Assembly: GCA_013365325.1 (NCBI GenBank)
Contig: JABVXV010000127.1
Span: forward strand, 97,543 to 161,542
Length of the DNA stretch: 64,000 bases
From: Dipetalonema caudispina
Lineage: Eukaryota > Nematoda > Chromadorea > Rhabditida > Onchocercidae
Direction: 5' to 3'
Both the position numbers and the translations under genes were made by a program. The notes under the pieces are model-generated. The model did no database searches, was not told the origin of the DNA, and saw nothing but the letters and a program-made list of their open reading frames with translations. The stretch's first letter is position 1. The number at the start of each line of letters is the position of its first letter. Positions 1 through 40,923 of this stretch are shown here, piece by piece.

Positions 1-25396
<25,396 letters not shown>

Positions 25397-25735
25397 TATC
25401 AATCAGTCCTCCTTATTCTTACATAAGCAAGTTCCGAGAAGTCATTCCTTTTGCAATTCACAAATTCACAGTTCCGTTAGTAATTCTGTAATTTTTTCCA
25501 GTTGTAATATTTCGTTGAGATGTTTTCACATTTTGTTATCACTGTGGATGAAATGTAGATCTAAGTTTGGTAATCAATTGTATATGAAATTTTTCTTCTA
25601 ATCCATATTCCTAATTTATTCAGTTTATTTCTCTAATTCATATCTATATTCGATTTATTTCCCATTTTACAACATATTCGACGTAAAAATAACTCCTGGT
25701 TAGGTAATAATCATATGTTGGGAACATCAAGGAAA

Positions 25736-25741
25736 AATAAA
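25736..25741 (+). terminator. Possible ire-1 poly(A) signal
   Basis: AATAAA hexamer 340 bases after the ire-1 stop. Plausible as a cleavage signal, but similar hexamers are common in this AT-rich DNA. Confidence 0.35.
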
Positions 25742-26307
25742 ATAATATTTAAAATAACGTAATGTTGGTTGGAATCAATGCAATTTGAAATTACTGGTCG
25801 ATTTCGGGTATTCTTGAAAATTAATGCATTACAAGGTTTTAATGACACTTGGTTCTTAGATCAGTTTGTTCTCAAAGGGGTAGTATCTGTTCCTTTCTAT
25901 AGACCGTTCTGAAACAACAGGGCGTAGTCATCTATTGATAACGAATAACTTTGAGTTTTATAAATGCTTTGATTAATTAAATGTTTAAGTAATTTGCTGA
26001 CTCTCTTCTTTTTTATTACAGATGATCTTAAATTCCCTTCTGCAAGCTCAGTTCATATCGCGTTATTTTATTTGTGCCTTTTTTTCCAATAACTTTTGCA
26101 TCAGTGTTTGAAAACGTATCTGAAATATCAATGATTTCTCATGAATTCATATCTAAATACTGAAATGCTGGTAAGTAGTAATAGATGATTTCACTTGTCC
26201 TAAATCACATGGGGTCAGCAATTATTTCTGATGTTCAGTCTATAAAATTAAATTTTTTTGCGAAGGACTGAAATTTTTGTTTACCCTCAAGACTGCATTT
26301 TTCTTCG

Positions 26308-26334
26308 TTTTTTTTTTTTTTTTTTTTTTTTTTT
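26308..26334. repeat. Homopolymer run of 27 T
   Basis: Uninterrupted T run in the convergent spacer. It could be a slipped homopolymer or the poly(A) end of a retrocopy lying on the minus strand. No source gene was recognised beside it. Confidence 0.9.
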
Positions 26335-29300
26335 ACGTGCAGGTTGTTTATCAAATTCTCTTACAATTTCTATGGATGAAAGTGAGGGAAGGATAGAAAC
26401 TGTTATGGAAGCTTGTGGCCGAATTTAATTCTTCCATATATTTTGATTACTCTTCTAAATATTCGAAACGGATCTTATTTTTTGAACTTTCGATGAACTG
26501 TAAAAGGATTTTTAATCGGTTGGTAGGATTCTGAGTTTTCAAAGCATTCCTGATTTAACATCATGTAAAAGGCTTTGAATTTACCGCGATTTGTCCATAC
26601 GAATTTATTTCGATTGTATTTTTCATTTATTTATGGTTGTTGGGAAAGTGTAATGTTATGTGGAATAATGGGTTTTCAATTATTAATTTGAATTTTTCGT
26701 TGAGTTTATTTTTATTTGATCAAAGAATTTGCATGATTTAAGTGATTTATGAAGTCGAGTAATTTAAGAGATATTAATTTTGAAATTATTGGAGAAAGAA
26801 TTTTTGCATTGTCGAAGAAGGATTCAATCGCACCTTTTTAAATTTATGGTTTCATTTGGGCATTCTCTTCCCGCATTAATTTGGCTGTTATCATTTTAAA
26901 GATTGTTTGATTTATTATAAATGAAAGTTATGCAAATGTTGTACATACTTTTCCTGTGTTTTCGAGAGGTTTTCAAAGATTAAATTAAATGGAACGTATA
27001 ATTGAAGCAGTAATAAAGTAGACGTTGAAAGATAGCACGTGTATACAGCATGTTATTTACGTTTAATCTGTAGTATTTTTGAACGATTTCATGAGCTCTC
27101 TTAATGAGAAAAACTCCAAAGGAAGATTTAGTATTTTGTCTTCTCAGATCAGCAAACTTTGCGAAGTATGTAGCTGCTGATGCTTATTACAGCGACGTCT
27201 GGAAATATAAAATTGAATAGATTTCACTTATCTTGTAAAGATACAAAAGAGGCTGAGAAGGTATCGAGAGTGAGGTCGGATATGTGGAAAAATTTATGGA
27301 AGAGGAGATGTAAATAGGTAGAAAAGTCGAAAAATCTTCTTGATTAAAAACACGGGAATGGTTTGGGAGATTCACATTTTTAGATTTACAATAAGGAAGT
27401 GGGAATTTTTCAAATTCTTTAACTGGAGGATTTCAGAAGTTGAGACGGAGTTAAGCAGGTTCAGCAGTGTTTCTCAATCAGCGGAATAGGAATCTTCGAG
27501 TGTTTTTTCCATGTTTTTCAGTTCCGAAATTTCTACAGTTTTCTCCTACAGAATACTTATAAGAAATTTTGCTAAAATTCCTACAGTTTCCTTCTTAACC
27601 TCATATGAAAATCATGCGAAAAAAGTGAAGGCTTTTACTTGGAGTAGAAAGGAATTTATTTGTTGTTCTTTCTCAGTTCTGATTTCATCTTCCTTGCACT
27701 TTTTCCTTATTCTTTAATTTATTTTTAAATTTTAATTTTTTTTTCCTTTTCTCTTTGCAATTACATTTCTGATTTTCATGCAACTACATAATATTTATTA
27801 ATTTAAAACATATAAAGCATAACTTTGAGTTCACCTTAGTTTATTTATTCTGCATACATTTTGACCTTTTGAAACTAAATTTTTTGTTACATTTTTCACA
27901 GGAGATATTACATATTTTATTTGTTTAAATTGGTCGAAATGAAAACTTTATTATTATAAGTTTGTAAAGTAATGGGAATTTTTTTTTTGTTCTATAATAA
28001 ATGGTGGAATAGATGTCATCTCTTTATGGAATATGACAGTTGACAGTTACTTCTTTCGACCTTCCTGATATATTGTTGTTTACGGTATTGAATGCAGTTG
28101 GATTAGGATGATGTCATGGATTACTTTGTTAAATAATACTTCGCTCACCTGTAAGCAAAGTAATGCAAACTCATTCGCTTAATTTTTGGACAAAGCATTT
28201 AGTAGAAGAATCGTGATTAATAAAGCAGGAGCGAAATTCATACTATTAAGAAGAACAAATAGAAGAACTTTTGAGGCATAAAAAAAAATAACTTTCTAGT
28301 ATTTTGATGAGTACAAAACATCTAACCTATTGTGAAGTGTAAAACAGATAGTATCGATTGAATCACTACTTTAGCATCAGACTTGGAATAGTTTCAGACA
28401 ATTACCTAAAGTCAAACTTAGGTGAGTGTTCCTACTGAAGCTTAAGAACTAAATTCTATGTAGTTGAAAATGTTTGCTGTTGAATAATTTCAGCAGTTTT
28501 CTATGAATCTGAGAAAAATTGTGAGCTTTGAGGAATGTTTACTAATTAATTTATTTCGAGACTTAATTAAAATATTGAAAAACATGTTACCAGGAAAAAA
28601 GAACAGGGTTTTTTTTGTCCATTGTAGTAGATTTGCTTACTACTTCGTAGATTTCTCCTTGACGACCATTCAATTATCTTTAAATTTGCAAAAAATATTC
28701 TGATTTTAAGGCAGGTATTAAGAGAAAAAAAGGGTTTGCATTAGTTTCAGTAGAGAGAAGCAAATAATGCCAACTATTCACTTAATTTACTTTATTTTTA
28801 TCCATTCACCAGTTCAAGCAACAATGTACACAAGTTGTTATAGTTGATTCGTTGGACTTTTTCTTGGACATATTTCCGACTGTTCTCAGCAAACCAAGAA
28901 TACAGTACGCTTTGTGCTAACAGATTCATTGTCAAAAAATCAAAATTCAATAACCCTCCAACTAGCAGCTGGAATTAATGGCGCTAGAATAAGCCAGCCT
29001 TAGGAACGCCTACACCAACACACCGCATAGTGCAGCCTATTCGGAAAATATCGACTTTTTAATCTTCAACTTTCATTCCATAGTTAAAAAACAACGCCAC
29101 AAAAGCATCACATTACCGATGATACCCACAACTATATCGACCTGTTACAAAACCTCCCGATTCTTTCCAACACTCATCCCGACCTCAAAACAGTATTTGA
29201 CTTAATGAAACATCTATTTCTTCCTTCGTATTTCATACCCACATCTGCCCAATAAACCACTCATTGTATTGCGCACTAATTTTTCTCAAAAAACTGCACT

Positions 29301-29666
29301 CTATACTAAGAATTATTTCTTTGCGCCATTTTGCGCCATAGAATATTGTCAACCTCTAATAAAAGACATTTCAATTTCAAGTTGCGACTTCTGGAGAATC
29401 ATAATTATTGCTTTCCCAATGAATCAATTTTTTCCACATAATGTACTAAGAATGATCTCGCATAATCTGTTAAGAACCACAATTTTTGATCATAATTTAT
29501 TGAAAAGTACAACAATAAGACTCATTGTTATAACTTTAAAACTTACTACTATATTGTCGAAAGCGAAAAGTAACAAAATATAAATGTAACAACATAAAAA
29601 CATGGAAAAGGCGATAATTAAAATATTGAAACAGTGTTTTTATCCACAAAATTGCCCATTTTTTGC

Positions 29667-33188
<3,522 letters not shown>

Positions 33189-33336
33189 AGCTCGAATACT
33201 TCACGAAGTTCCGTTGGACCTGCAATAACTCTGATAACCTTTGTTAACCTAAACTCGAAACAAAACGGACAACTGCTGACCGAATCATCCGCTCGCCATC
33301 TAATCAAGGCGAAAAGAATGACTTCCTAGCAACCGA

Positions 33337-33361
33337 AGAGAGAGAGAGAGAGAGAGAGAGA
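33337..33361. repeat. (AG)n tract upstream of beta-tubulin
   Basis: Twelve uninterrupted AG units about 150 bases upstream of the tubulin start codon. Purine/pyrimidine tracts in promoters can bind GAGA-type factors or form non-B DNA. Its role here is inference. Confidence 0.9.
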
Positions 33362-33979
33362 AGAAATGTACAAAGACACGCCCCAGATATCTTTGTTTCT
33401 CGCAGAGACAGATGCAAAGTGACACGAGAAGGCCATCTGTATTCCTCCTCTCTCTATCTCTCTCCCTTTCTCTTCATCTAAAGAGGATTAGCAGTGACCT
33501 TATGTGTGTGTGTGATAGGAATGTACCGTATCATACATTTTCCTGGCCATTCTCTTTCGTTACAGGAATTTAGGATAACATATTTAATGCAATCTGTATT
33601 CCATAATAATATCATATTTCGAGTAATATTTACTCAAAAATATTTTAATATTAATTTTATGATAGAACATATAATTTGATACCATTCCATTGAATACAAA
33701 ACATTCTATCAAACTTAAATGTATGTTGTTAATGAATACCTCAATCAATATATACATTCAGGATAATTACACATTTTTGGAATTATATAGAAAGGAGTAA
33801 ATTGGGCTCAATTAATGATAATTTTAATTACTGAATTAAAAGTACAAAAGAATCTCTATAATATCTGAATAACCAACCTAACTCGATGTCTCTACTCAAT
33901 GATATAGCGCTGCAACAATATTGAAAGGCGGCAAACGGAATTTTGAAATGTTAACTTTATCATGTTGATATTAGGGATA

Positions 33980-34050
33980 GTTATCATTATTATTATTATT
34001 ATGATAATGATAATGATAACAATAATGATAATAGTAATGTATAATGATAG
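33980..34050. repeat. ATT/ATGATA simple repeat
   Basis: Imperfect trinucleotide and hexanucleotide repeat (ATT units followed by ATGATA units) in the divergent intergenic region. Confidence 0.85.
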
Positions 34051-34799
34051 TTATGAATATGAAATGGATTAATATATAATTTTTAACACTGTTAGCAATT
34101 TTCCTTTTCATTGAAATGGATTTCTTTTTCTAAATTTTGTTATTTTACAAGTGCATTCGATATAAAGTATAAAAACTTCACAGTGTTCTCGTTTACCTTT
34201 TTACACTGTTGAATGTTTTTGTAATTTCTATTATTTGATTGCTTTCTCTGTCATTCCTTTTGTTCGTATAAATTTTTCGTTTGTGTAGATAAATTAGATC
34301 GAAGTGTAACTTTGCATTTATCATTATTGTCTATTGACGTACTCCAAAGTTGTGCTGTAATCTATAATGTGATTTCTAAACTCATTTGTACAACACGAAA
34401 TAATATTTTACCACTAAACTTCGATATAAATATTTCATAAGGATTTCATATGTTGTAAATGTATTGAGAATTTACAAAATTAACGGCAGTTTTTGATTTG
34501 AAATGACCTAGAATTATTTGTACATGAAATTATATCCATTAAGTTGAAATATGCTGAAAATATATCACATTTGGATATATGCCGGAAAACATGGAATAGC
34601 TAGTATTCCGGAAGCAAATTGCAAGTGGAAAGGCATTCCTGACTCACGTCATGTCATCATTCAGTGCCTGGATGGTCACATTCCTTTATTTTTTTGAAAT
34701 TGCAAAGAGTAGTCGATATAAGAGCAAGTATGATACGTTCATTAGTTCGCCTCTTTTTTATGTTTGCTACTGCCGTTCTCAACGCATTCTAGGCATTTT

Positions 34800-37700
34800 A
34801 TGACCGGCTACGTTCAGCTTCGAGGTTTTCGCGTATCAGCTGATCATACTGCTGTTGCAGAGACCACAATGAAAAGTTCGAAAGAAGGTGATTCTGTATT
34901 TGAGGGTCGTTTCAGAGCAACCCGTGTGGTTAGTTTATTTTATGCATTTTATTTCATCGTCATAACAATAGTAAGAGATTTAATATAAATGGAGCTAATG
35001 AAGTTTATTGTTGTCTATCTCTCACTCTCTAATTTTTTCCACGATTTTTTTGGCTCTCATTATAAACAGATCCTCAGTAAATCTACGTACGGGTTAGAAT
35101 TTCCTAATCACTCAGTTTGATGGCAGACTGAAATATGCATGACTTTGCACGAACTGATATTGTTCGACTTTTGTTTGCCTAATTTAACTGTTAATATCTA
35201 AGCCGTAATGTTTTTAACGTACCTTAGCAGTTGGTGTTCCAGGCTATTCTTTTGTCGAGTTTTAAATCGAATTTCAAATTGCAAAGATTTCGAACAAGAT
35301 AAGTAAACTTTGGATGTTAACGTATAATAAAGCCCCACTTTTTGTTCGCAGTGGAATGGTATGATAAGGCGGTTTCGAAGTGGAATGCCTGTAAAGCGAC
35401 ATCGACGTCAACTGCGCATCTTCGACGATTGTTTTGCAGGTCGTGAGGCAATAGACTTTATGATGAACGAGTTACCAAAGTTTATACATGATGGTCGGGA
35501 AATAACCAGGTGAGCCACCATCCTTTAAATAAAATTTAGCGTTCAACCCCGAAATAATGGTTGCTGTAAGAAATCCTATGAGATTTTTTCCTAATACCAA
35601 TTATGTTTAACAAAGAATGTTTTAATGGATGGACTCTGTTTGATATTCTAAGGTGTCGTGTCCAAGACATGAAAAGCTCTATTCAGCGGAGAAGTTGCTG
35701 TTGAAAAAAAAAAAGAAATTTCTTGTAAATATCCATTTTTTAGATCCAATTGTTCAAAACTTTTGGGTATCTATATGAATATGGGATTATTTTCTACTGT
35801 ACGTGGAAAATGCGATGATAACGAAGTATTCAAAGAAAGCGAATTGTACCGGTAACTTGCACTCTACGTTTAAATAAAGTTATCTGCAGAAATTCCCTTT
35901 TTAAACCGGAACAACCGAACTTTTTCTTAGGTTCTCAAGCTATTCGCCTGAATTACTGGCTGCAACACCAGTTCTGGTCCGTCGCGCCGCTTCATTCAAT
36001 GAAAGATGTAGCTTTAGACAGAATCGGTCCAGAGAGAAAGACTTTGGACTTACTGCCCCACAAAGGTATGAAATTTTTTTTTTTTTTTTGCAAAATAATC
36101 AAAAATATTGATTTTGAGGCGAATGCTTTTGTCTTAAATTTTTAAATAGAAGTTGACTGAGTCTCTTTCGAAAATGAGTTAAGGTTGGCAATGAAGAAAG
36201 GAATGGCTGAATAATTGATTCAATAATCTAGGAAAGTTTCTTTCAGAATGCATAACGCTGGCTGGAGAAATCGAAACAATGACTTAACAGCGCGAATGCC
36301 TATTCCTTTAATGCAGCCGAATGCACCTCTTTCTCGTCGTTTATCAGCATCCCACGGGAATCTGCCTTCTATGTTTAGTTCCAGGGTAGGTCCTTATTAA
36401 AAAGTTTTAGCTCTATTTTGCTTAGAATCTTCGCTTTTTCGACATACTGAGTTCGGTTTTACCTAATATAAGATTTTTCCAGAACCTGAACGATGAGTTA
36501 TCCAGAAAGTCAACTACAAAGATTATTCTTAAAGGAACCGTCTCTCAGGAAAAAATAAACGAAGTGGAGAATACTGAAGGTGGGGCAGGAACATCAAAGC
36601 AGGTTAATGCATTAGACGAGATGATCGCTAAGTTAGCCGAAGTAAACAGTAATTCAGCCGACTCTTCAGGAATGCAAAACCTTCGACATTTCGGGAAAAT
36701 TATTCAGGTTGCTGTAAAATTTTTATTTTTCATTTGTAAGTATGACCATCTTTATGGATTTACAGTGACGAAAATGGATTTGACTAAGTAATTTAAGTAG
36801 TGCATTGGAGAAGAAAATCATTTTATAGACCCGAACTCCCGAGAACTGTGAACCTTCTGGATCTCCAGGAGCGGTTGTCAATGAGGAACATAGTGGTGCT
36901 CATCTGTTTCTAGATACCAGCGAAATCTACAAGAATGTCCTAATAAATCGGTAAGTTAAACTCGAATAATGTGAATCACGACTCATCTCAAAGAGCGGTT
37001 ATATAAAAATTCCTGTTAATTCCAGGTTGCGATCATTGCTGCAGCTAGATTCATTGAAAGGGATTCTCGATTATGATTTCAACGGCGCAGATGTCCGATG
37101 GAATTGCGAACGAGTCGGAAGAAAAGGAATAGTTCGAGTTCAACCTGAGGATGGTATGTTATATTTCAAGAACAAGGATAGTGAAAGCTTCTCTTTTTGA
37201 GCAGCAGCCGCTGTGATGTATATTCCAAGTACCAAGAATTTTCTTTTGGAAAAAATTCTCGATTACTTGAACACACATAATAACTTACTGGAAAACAAAC
37301 TCTATATTGCTTTCAAGCAAACGACTCTTTGAAGTCATAATGTTTTACAAAGCTGATGAACTATTTAGAGGCCATTCAGAATACCCAGTGAATACATTAG
37401 TCATTTAGAGCTAAAAATAATGAAAACAGGGAAAAGTTATGACTTCTGTTGTTTTCTTACAGATTATCTAACAAATTATGTTATAACAATGATGCGTTAT
37501 CTATCACGATGGCCATTCGATACAAAATTCGCGGAATCCGCGCATGTACCATACGAAGGATTCGAATTGAATGTTTTCAAAAGTGTTTGTGAACAGTTTG
37601 ATAAAGACTGTCCCATGCTTTCGAATTCTATTGCATTATCGGTTCTACATATCATACAACTGTTTCGCCAAAGAAGTTTACAACAACGAAACTCAGGTGA

Positions 37701-40324
37701 TTTTTTTTTCGCTTCCGCAGGATTAAGTTTTGAGACTTTATTTAATATCCTTAATTTTGGTGCAAACACCTCAGTTTGATAAAAGTGATTTTACTTTTAA
37801 CTTTGTTGCATTCAATTTTACAAATATGAGATTTTTTTTGGTTTCCAAATCCGGAATTTTCTTTCCAGCAGAGCTGCATAAGGAAACAGTTTTTTGCGCT
37901 GACAATTCACCATTTACGCGTTATGTGCAAAAGACGGTTAATTCTCAGGTACGGCATACTTTTTCTCACTGTGACCAGACAAAAAAATACGAAATGATTG
38001 AAATTGTTTTTATAGATTCACAATAAACTACATGGAAAAGATGAAACTTCCAGTTTGCGTACGACAATATCACCTAGTAAAGGATTTATTAGTGAGGAAC
38101 ATGTTATGTCACCACCAAACACTATACGCTCTTCCGTATCCACGTTGTCAGCAGACAGTGAAACTTTTTGTAAGTTATAAATTAATGTCGGTAGGTAAGA
38201 GATGTTGTGGGAATAACTTATGAATTCAAGTATCAAAAAAATGGATATGAAAAGAAATTTTACAAGTTTTTTAAGATTTTATTACTATTAGCGTTTGTGA
38301 TATGACCTTGAGCATAACGACAAAAAAATTCATTCAGAATACCGTTTTGTTTCCTGAGATTACAAATTAGTAACATGTATGGATCAGTTATTTCTGAATA
38401 GTCCGCTTAAATTCACCCATTACTTACGATATGAATTAAAGCTTGGTTTAATTCATATCGTCAGTATTGGATAAATATATTTCGTATCTTTTCAAGTTTG
38501 CTAATCGAGATCTTTTTCAGCTTCCAGAATAGCCTATGAAGCAATTTTAACACGGCTTCCAGGCTTGCAGCGAAGTCCCGAGCTTATGCAGCGTATTGAG
38601 GAATTGGCCAAAACAAACGGTCTTGTGCCACGCGCAAACACTTCTTCAGATTCTTGTGTATTACTTGCTGGTTGGTACTCTAATCTTATTTTTATTAACG
38701 AATCCGAGTATCTCGAGATGAACAGAAATACCGAGTCATATTAGACTTCAAAAATATTTAGATTTAAATTTATATTTGCACGAACTATTTTTATTTCAGT
38801 TTGTGTTCTATATTCAGTTCGCCAAAAGTATTCACTCGTAAAATATATTTGCAAATTTTCAAAGAAATTTATATTATATTAAAAACCATCGAAGTTAAAA
38901 TTGATCACATTTTATAGGAATCGACAGTGAAAACCAGATATTGCTTAAAGAAGCAGTATCATTAGTGATGCTAACTTTGGAGCCCCGTGTTCGTCGTCGA
39001 CTGCACTATTTGTTGCGTTTTATGCAACGTGTCAGCCGAAATTATTGCTTGCGAATGGATAAACGTCGTGATAATCGTTCAATTGTGAGGAATTATAGTC
39101 CTAAAATTTGGCAGATTTTTAAAAATTTCTGAAGAATCTTGGAATTTTCAATCCATGTATTCACGAAGCGCGGGACATCTAATGTCTCAGAACACTTGAT
39201 TTGTCGATTTCTCACCTGATGAATGTCTTAGTCCTCATCGGAGTGCAAAAGTTTTTCGGTATTCCAGCGCTGGGAACATATTCGGGACAATGGGAAAATT
39301 CCGAGACTGATAGTTAATATTGGTGAAGAAAGTAATAGCATCTCAAAAATTTACAATATGAAGTTCACTGAGTTAAATTACAAGATCTGATAGTCTTTAG
39401 AACATAGCATCTCAAAATCTTACAGATATTCCTCGAATTTGTCGGATTTTATTGATTTTTGTTGTCAAATCTCAGAAATGGTTGGAAAATTCAGGCATGG
39501 AATGAATTGTTTCTACATGTTACATGTTAAAGTTAAACTGTTTTCCAGGTTCTTGAAGGTTTACCGAACAAAATAATACGTATATCTCAAACCATAAACG
39601 CATCAGAATGCCATCAATTGGTCATATTTTTAATGGATAATGAATGTGATACATTTTCCATTCCGGAAGCATTCATTTCAGAGGTTAAACATCGGCTGTC
39701 ACTGCCGCACGAGGTGGATTTCGGTTCTAAGCATTCAGTAGAATACAATTTTTGCTTTGGAAGCGACAGGCTTCCTAGAAATGTTGCCTCAAAAGCATGT
39801 TATCAAATTCTTGAGACTTATTTCACTAAAATAGGCTTTTGTTGAAACTAATCACCCCAAATTCTTTCCGCAACTCGACTTTTTTAGGGTAACGAGAAGG
39901 AAAAATGTTCACAATATTTTTCGAGAAATTTCAGGTTGTTATAAAGAAATCACCAACTGCAGAGCAGCCCACTACTGATGAATCATCGAGCGCCGAACGC
40001 TTGAAGCAACACTTTTGTGAACCAATCAAAATAGAAGAATATGAATCGCAGAAGAAAGATGTTGATGGTTATTTGCTTTCTCTGTTGGATGGCATATTGA
40101 ACGATGAAAATCTATCACCTGCAGACCGAAAACAGCGACTCAAAAAGGTTAATGCAGTGCATAGTTGAATCTGGACTGAATGCTTTCTCTTCGTGGCCAT
40201 TTTCATTTAGTTCTTATTTTTGCAGTTCAAAAAAACTTACCCAGAAATCTACGCACAAAAATTCCCGTCTCCTGAATTGCCGAAGGCTCGATTCATCGAC
40301 CGAATCAGGAATTTTCATTTCTAA
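34800..40324 (+). CDS. DEP-domain protein of the DEPDC1/LET-99 family
   Basis: Likely a cortical or signalling protein; in C. elegans LET-99 governs spindle positioning, and vertebrate DEPDC1 acts in mitosis and Rho signalling. Exons: 34800-34928, 35352-35509, 35744-35851, 35931-36065, 36247-36385, 36483-36707, 36829-36950, 37026-37153, 37463-37696, 37869-37948, 38016-38169, 38521-38670, 38918-39084, 39549-39713 (or 39683), 39935-40147, 40226-40324; about 800 residues, all phases closed. The DEP domain spans residues 44-130 (WNGMIRRFRSGMP, FAGREAIDFMM, EITRSNC). The middle is Ser-rich. Later come a degenerate RhoGAP-like part (YEGFELNVFKSVCEQF, LHYLLRFMQRVSRN, QLVIFLMDNE) and the family tail (RLKKFKKTYPEIYAQKFPSPE). 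The exon ending at 39713 is chosen because the extra ten residues (VKHRLSLPHE) resemble DEPDC1. The ATG at 34800 is the last Met before the DEP exon; an upstream exon is not excluded. Confidence 0.9.
38426..38461. repeat. Perfect 15-bp inverted repeat in an intron of the DEPDC1-like gene
   Basis: ACGATATGAATTAAA at 38426-38440 is repeated as its exact reverse complement at 38447-38461, with a six-base loop. It lies in the intron 38170-38520, 60 bases before the acceptor. Confidence 0.95.
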
Positions 40325-40923
40325 TTCGAAGTGTTACTAAGCATTGAATTTATATAACAAGAAATGAGCCGAGAAATAAATCACTGCGAAACAATCAGGG
40401 AAATGGATTGAAGATGGCTTACTTACTAGAGTATAATACTTGGATATAAGGAGTCATATGCTACTTACTGTGAATATGTTGATTCCACCTGTAATTTAAT
40501 GCTCATCAACATTCCTGGAAATGGTTTATGTGGTTTAAGTATTTTTACACTTTAACTTTATTATTCTGTTTGTTGATCCTGTGAATAAATGATGTGTGAA
40601 TGAACTCAATTCTGATATCATTCGTTCTCATATAGCAAGGTATTCCGGTAGCAATCTGGAATAAAAACTACTCGGTAACCCAAAATTGACATCCACAAAC
40701 TGATTCATCTTTTCACAGTAATCATTCAACGTTAGATCTAGATTTCAATGAAGTTGAAACGGCTCTACCTTTCAATTGCTGCACTGATATAATATCATAG
40801 CATGAAAGGATCCTGCCAGTAAAATTTATAAATATCCAAAACAAAAGATATAAAGTCTCGAACTTGAAACAACGATAAAATTTAGAACAATTTGAAGAAA
40901 TAATGACAATAAAGTAAGAAAAA
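40325..40923. other. Convergent spacer, DEPDC1-like gene and eif-3.L
   Basis: About 600 bases holding the 3' UTRs of two genes that point at each other. Two plus-strand AATAAA hexamers are present. Nothing else was recognised. Confidence 0.6.
40375..40380 (+). terminator. Poly(A) signal of the DEPDC1-like gene
   Basis: AATAAA 51 bases after the stop codon. A second copy is at 40584-40589. Spacing from the stop is typical of short nematode 3' UTRs. Confidence 0.55.

Larger units (their letters stand above)
25397..29666. other. Convergent intergenic region (ire-1 and beta-tubulin 3' ends)
   Basis: It holds the 3' UTRs of ire-1 (+) and the tubulin gene (-). A possible ire-1 poly(A) signal AATAAA lies at 25736-25741. 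There is a run of 27 T at 26308-26334 and a less AT-rich block at about 28960-29240. Open frames are short or begin without ATG. No gene, tRNA or transposon was recognised. Confidence 0.6.
33189..34799. other. Divergent intergenic region between beta-tubulin and the DEPDC1-like gene
   Basis: Promoters of both flanking genes must lie here because they are transcribed outward. The tubulin-proximal part has a GA run (33337-33361) and a CT-rich run (33443-33479), which could pair with each other. The middle is AT-rich with an ATGATA/ATT simple repeat at 33980-34050. No coding potential was seen. Confidence 0.6.

Noticed and set aside
27187..27717. Short open frames on both strands in the ire-1/tubulin spacer
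   Set aside because: Low-complexity Ser/Phe-rich translations of AT/TC-rich DNA with no splice sites or recognised family.
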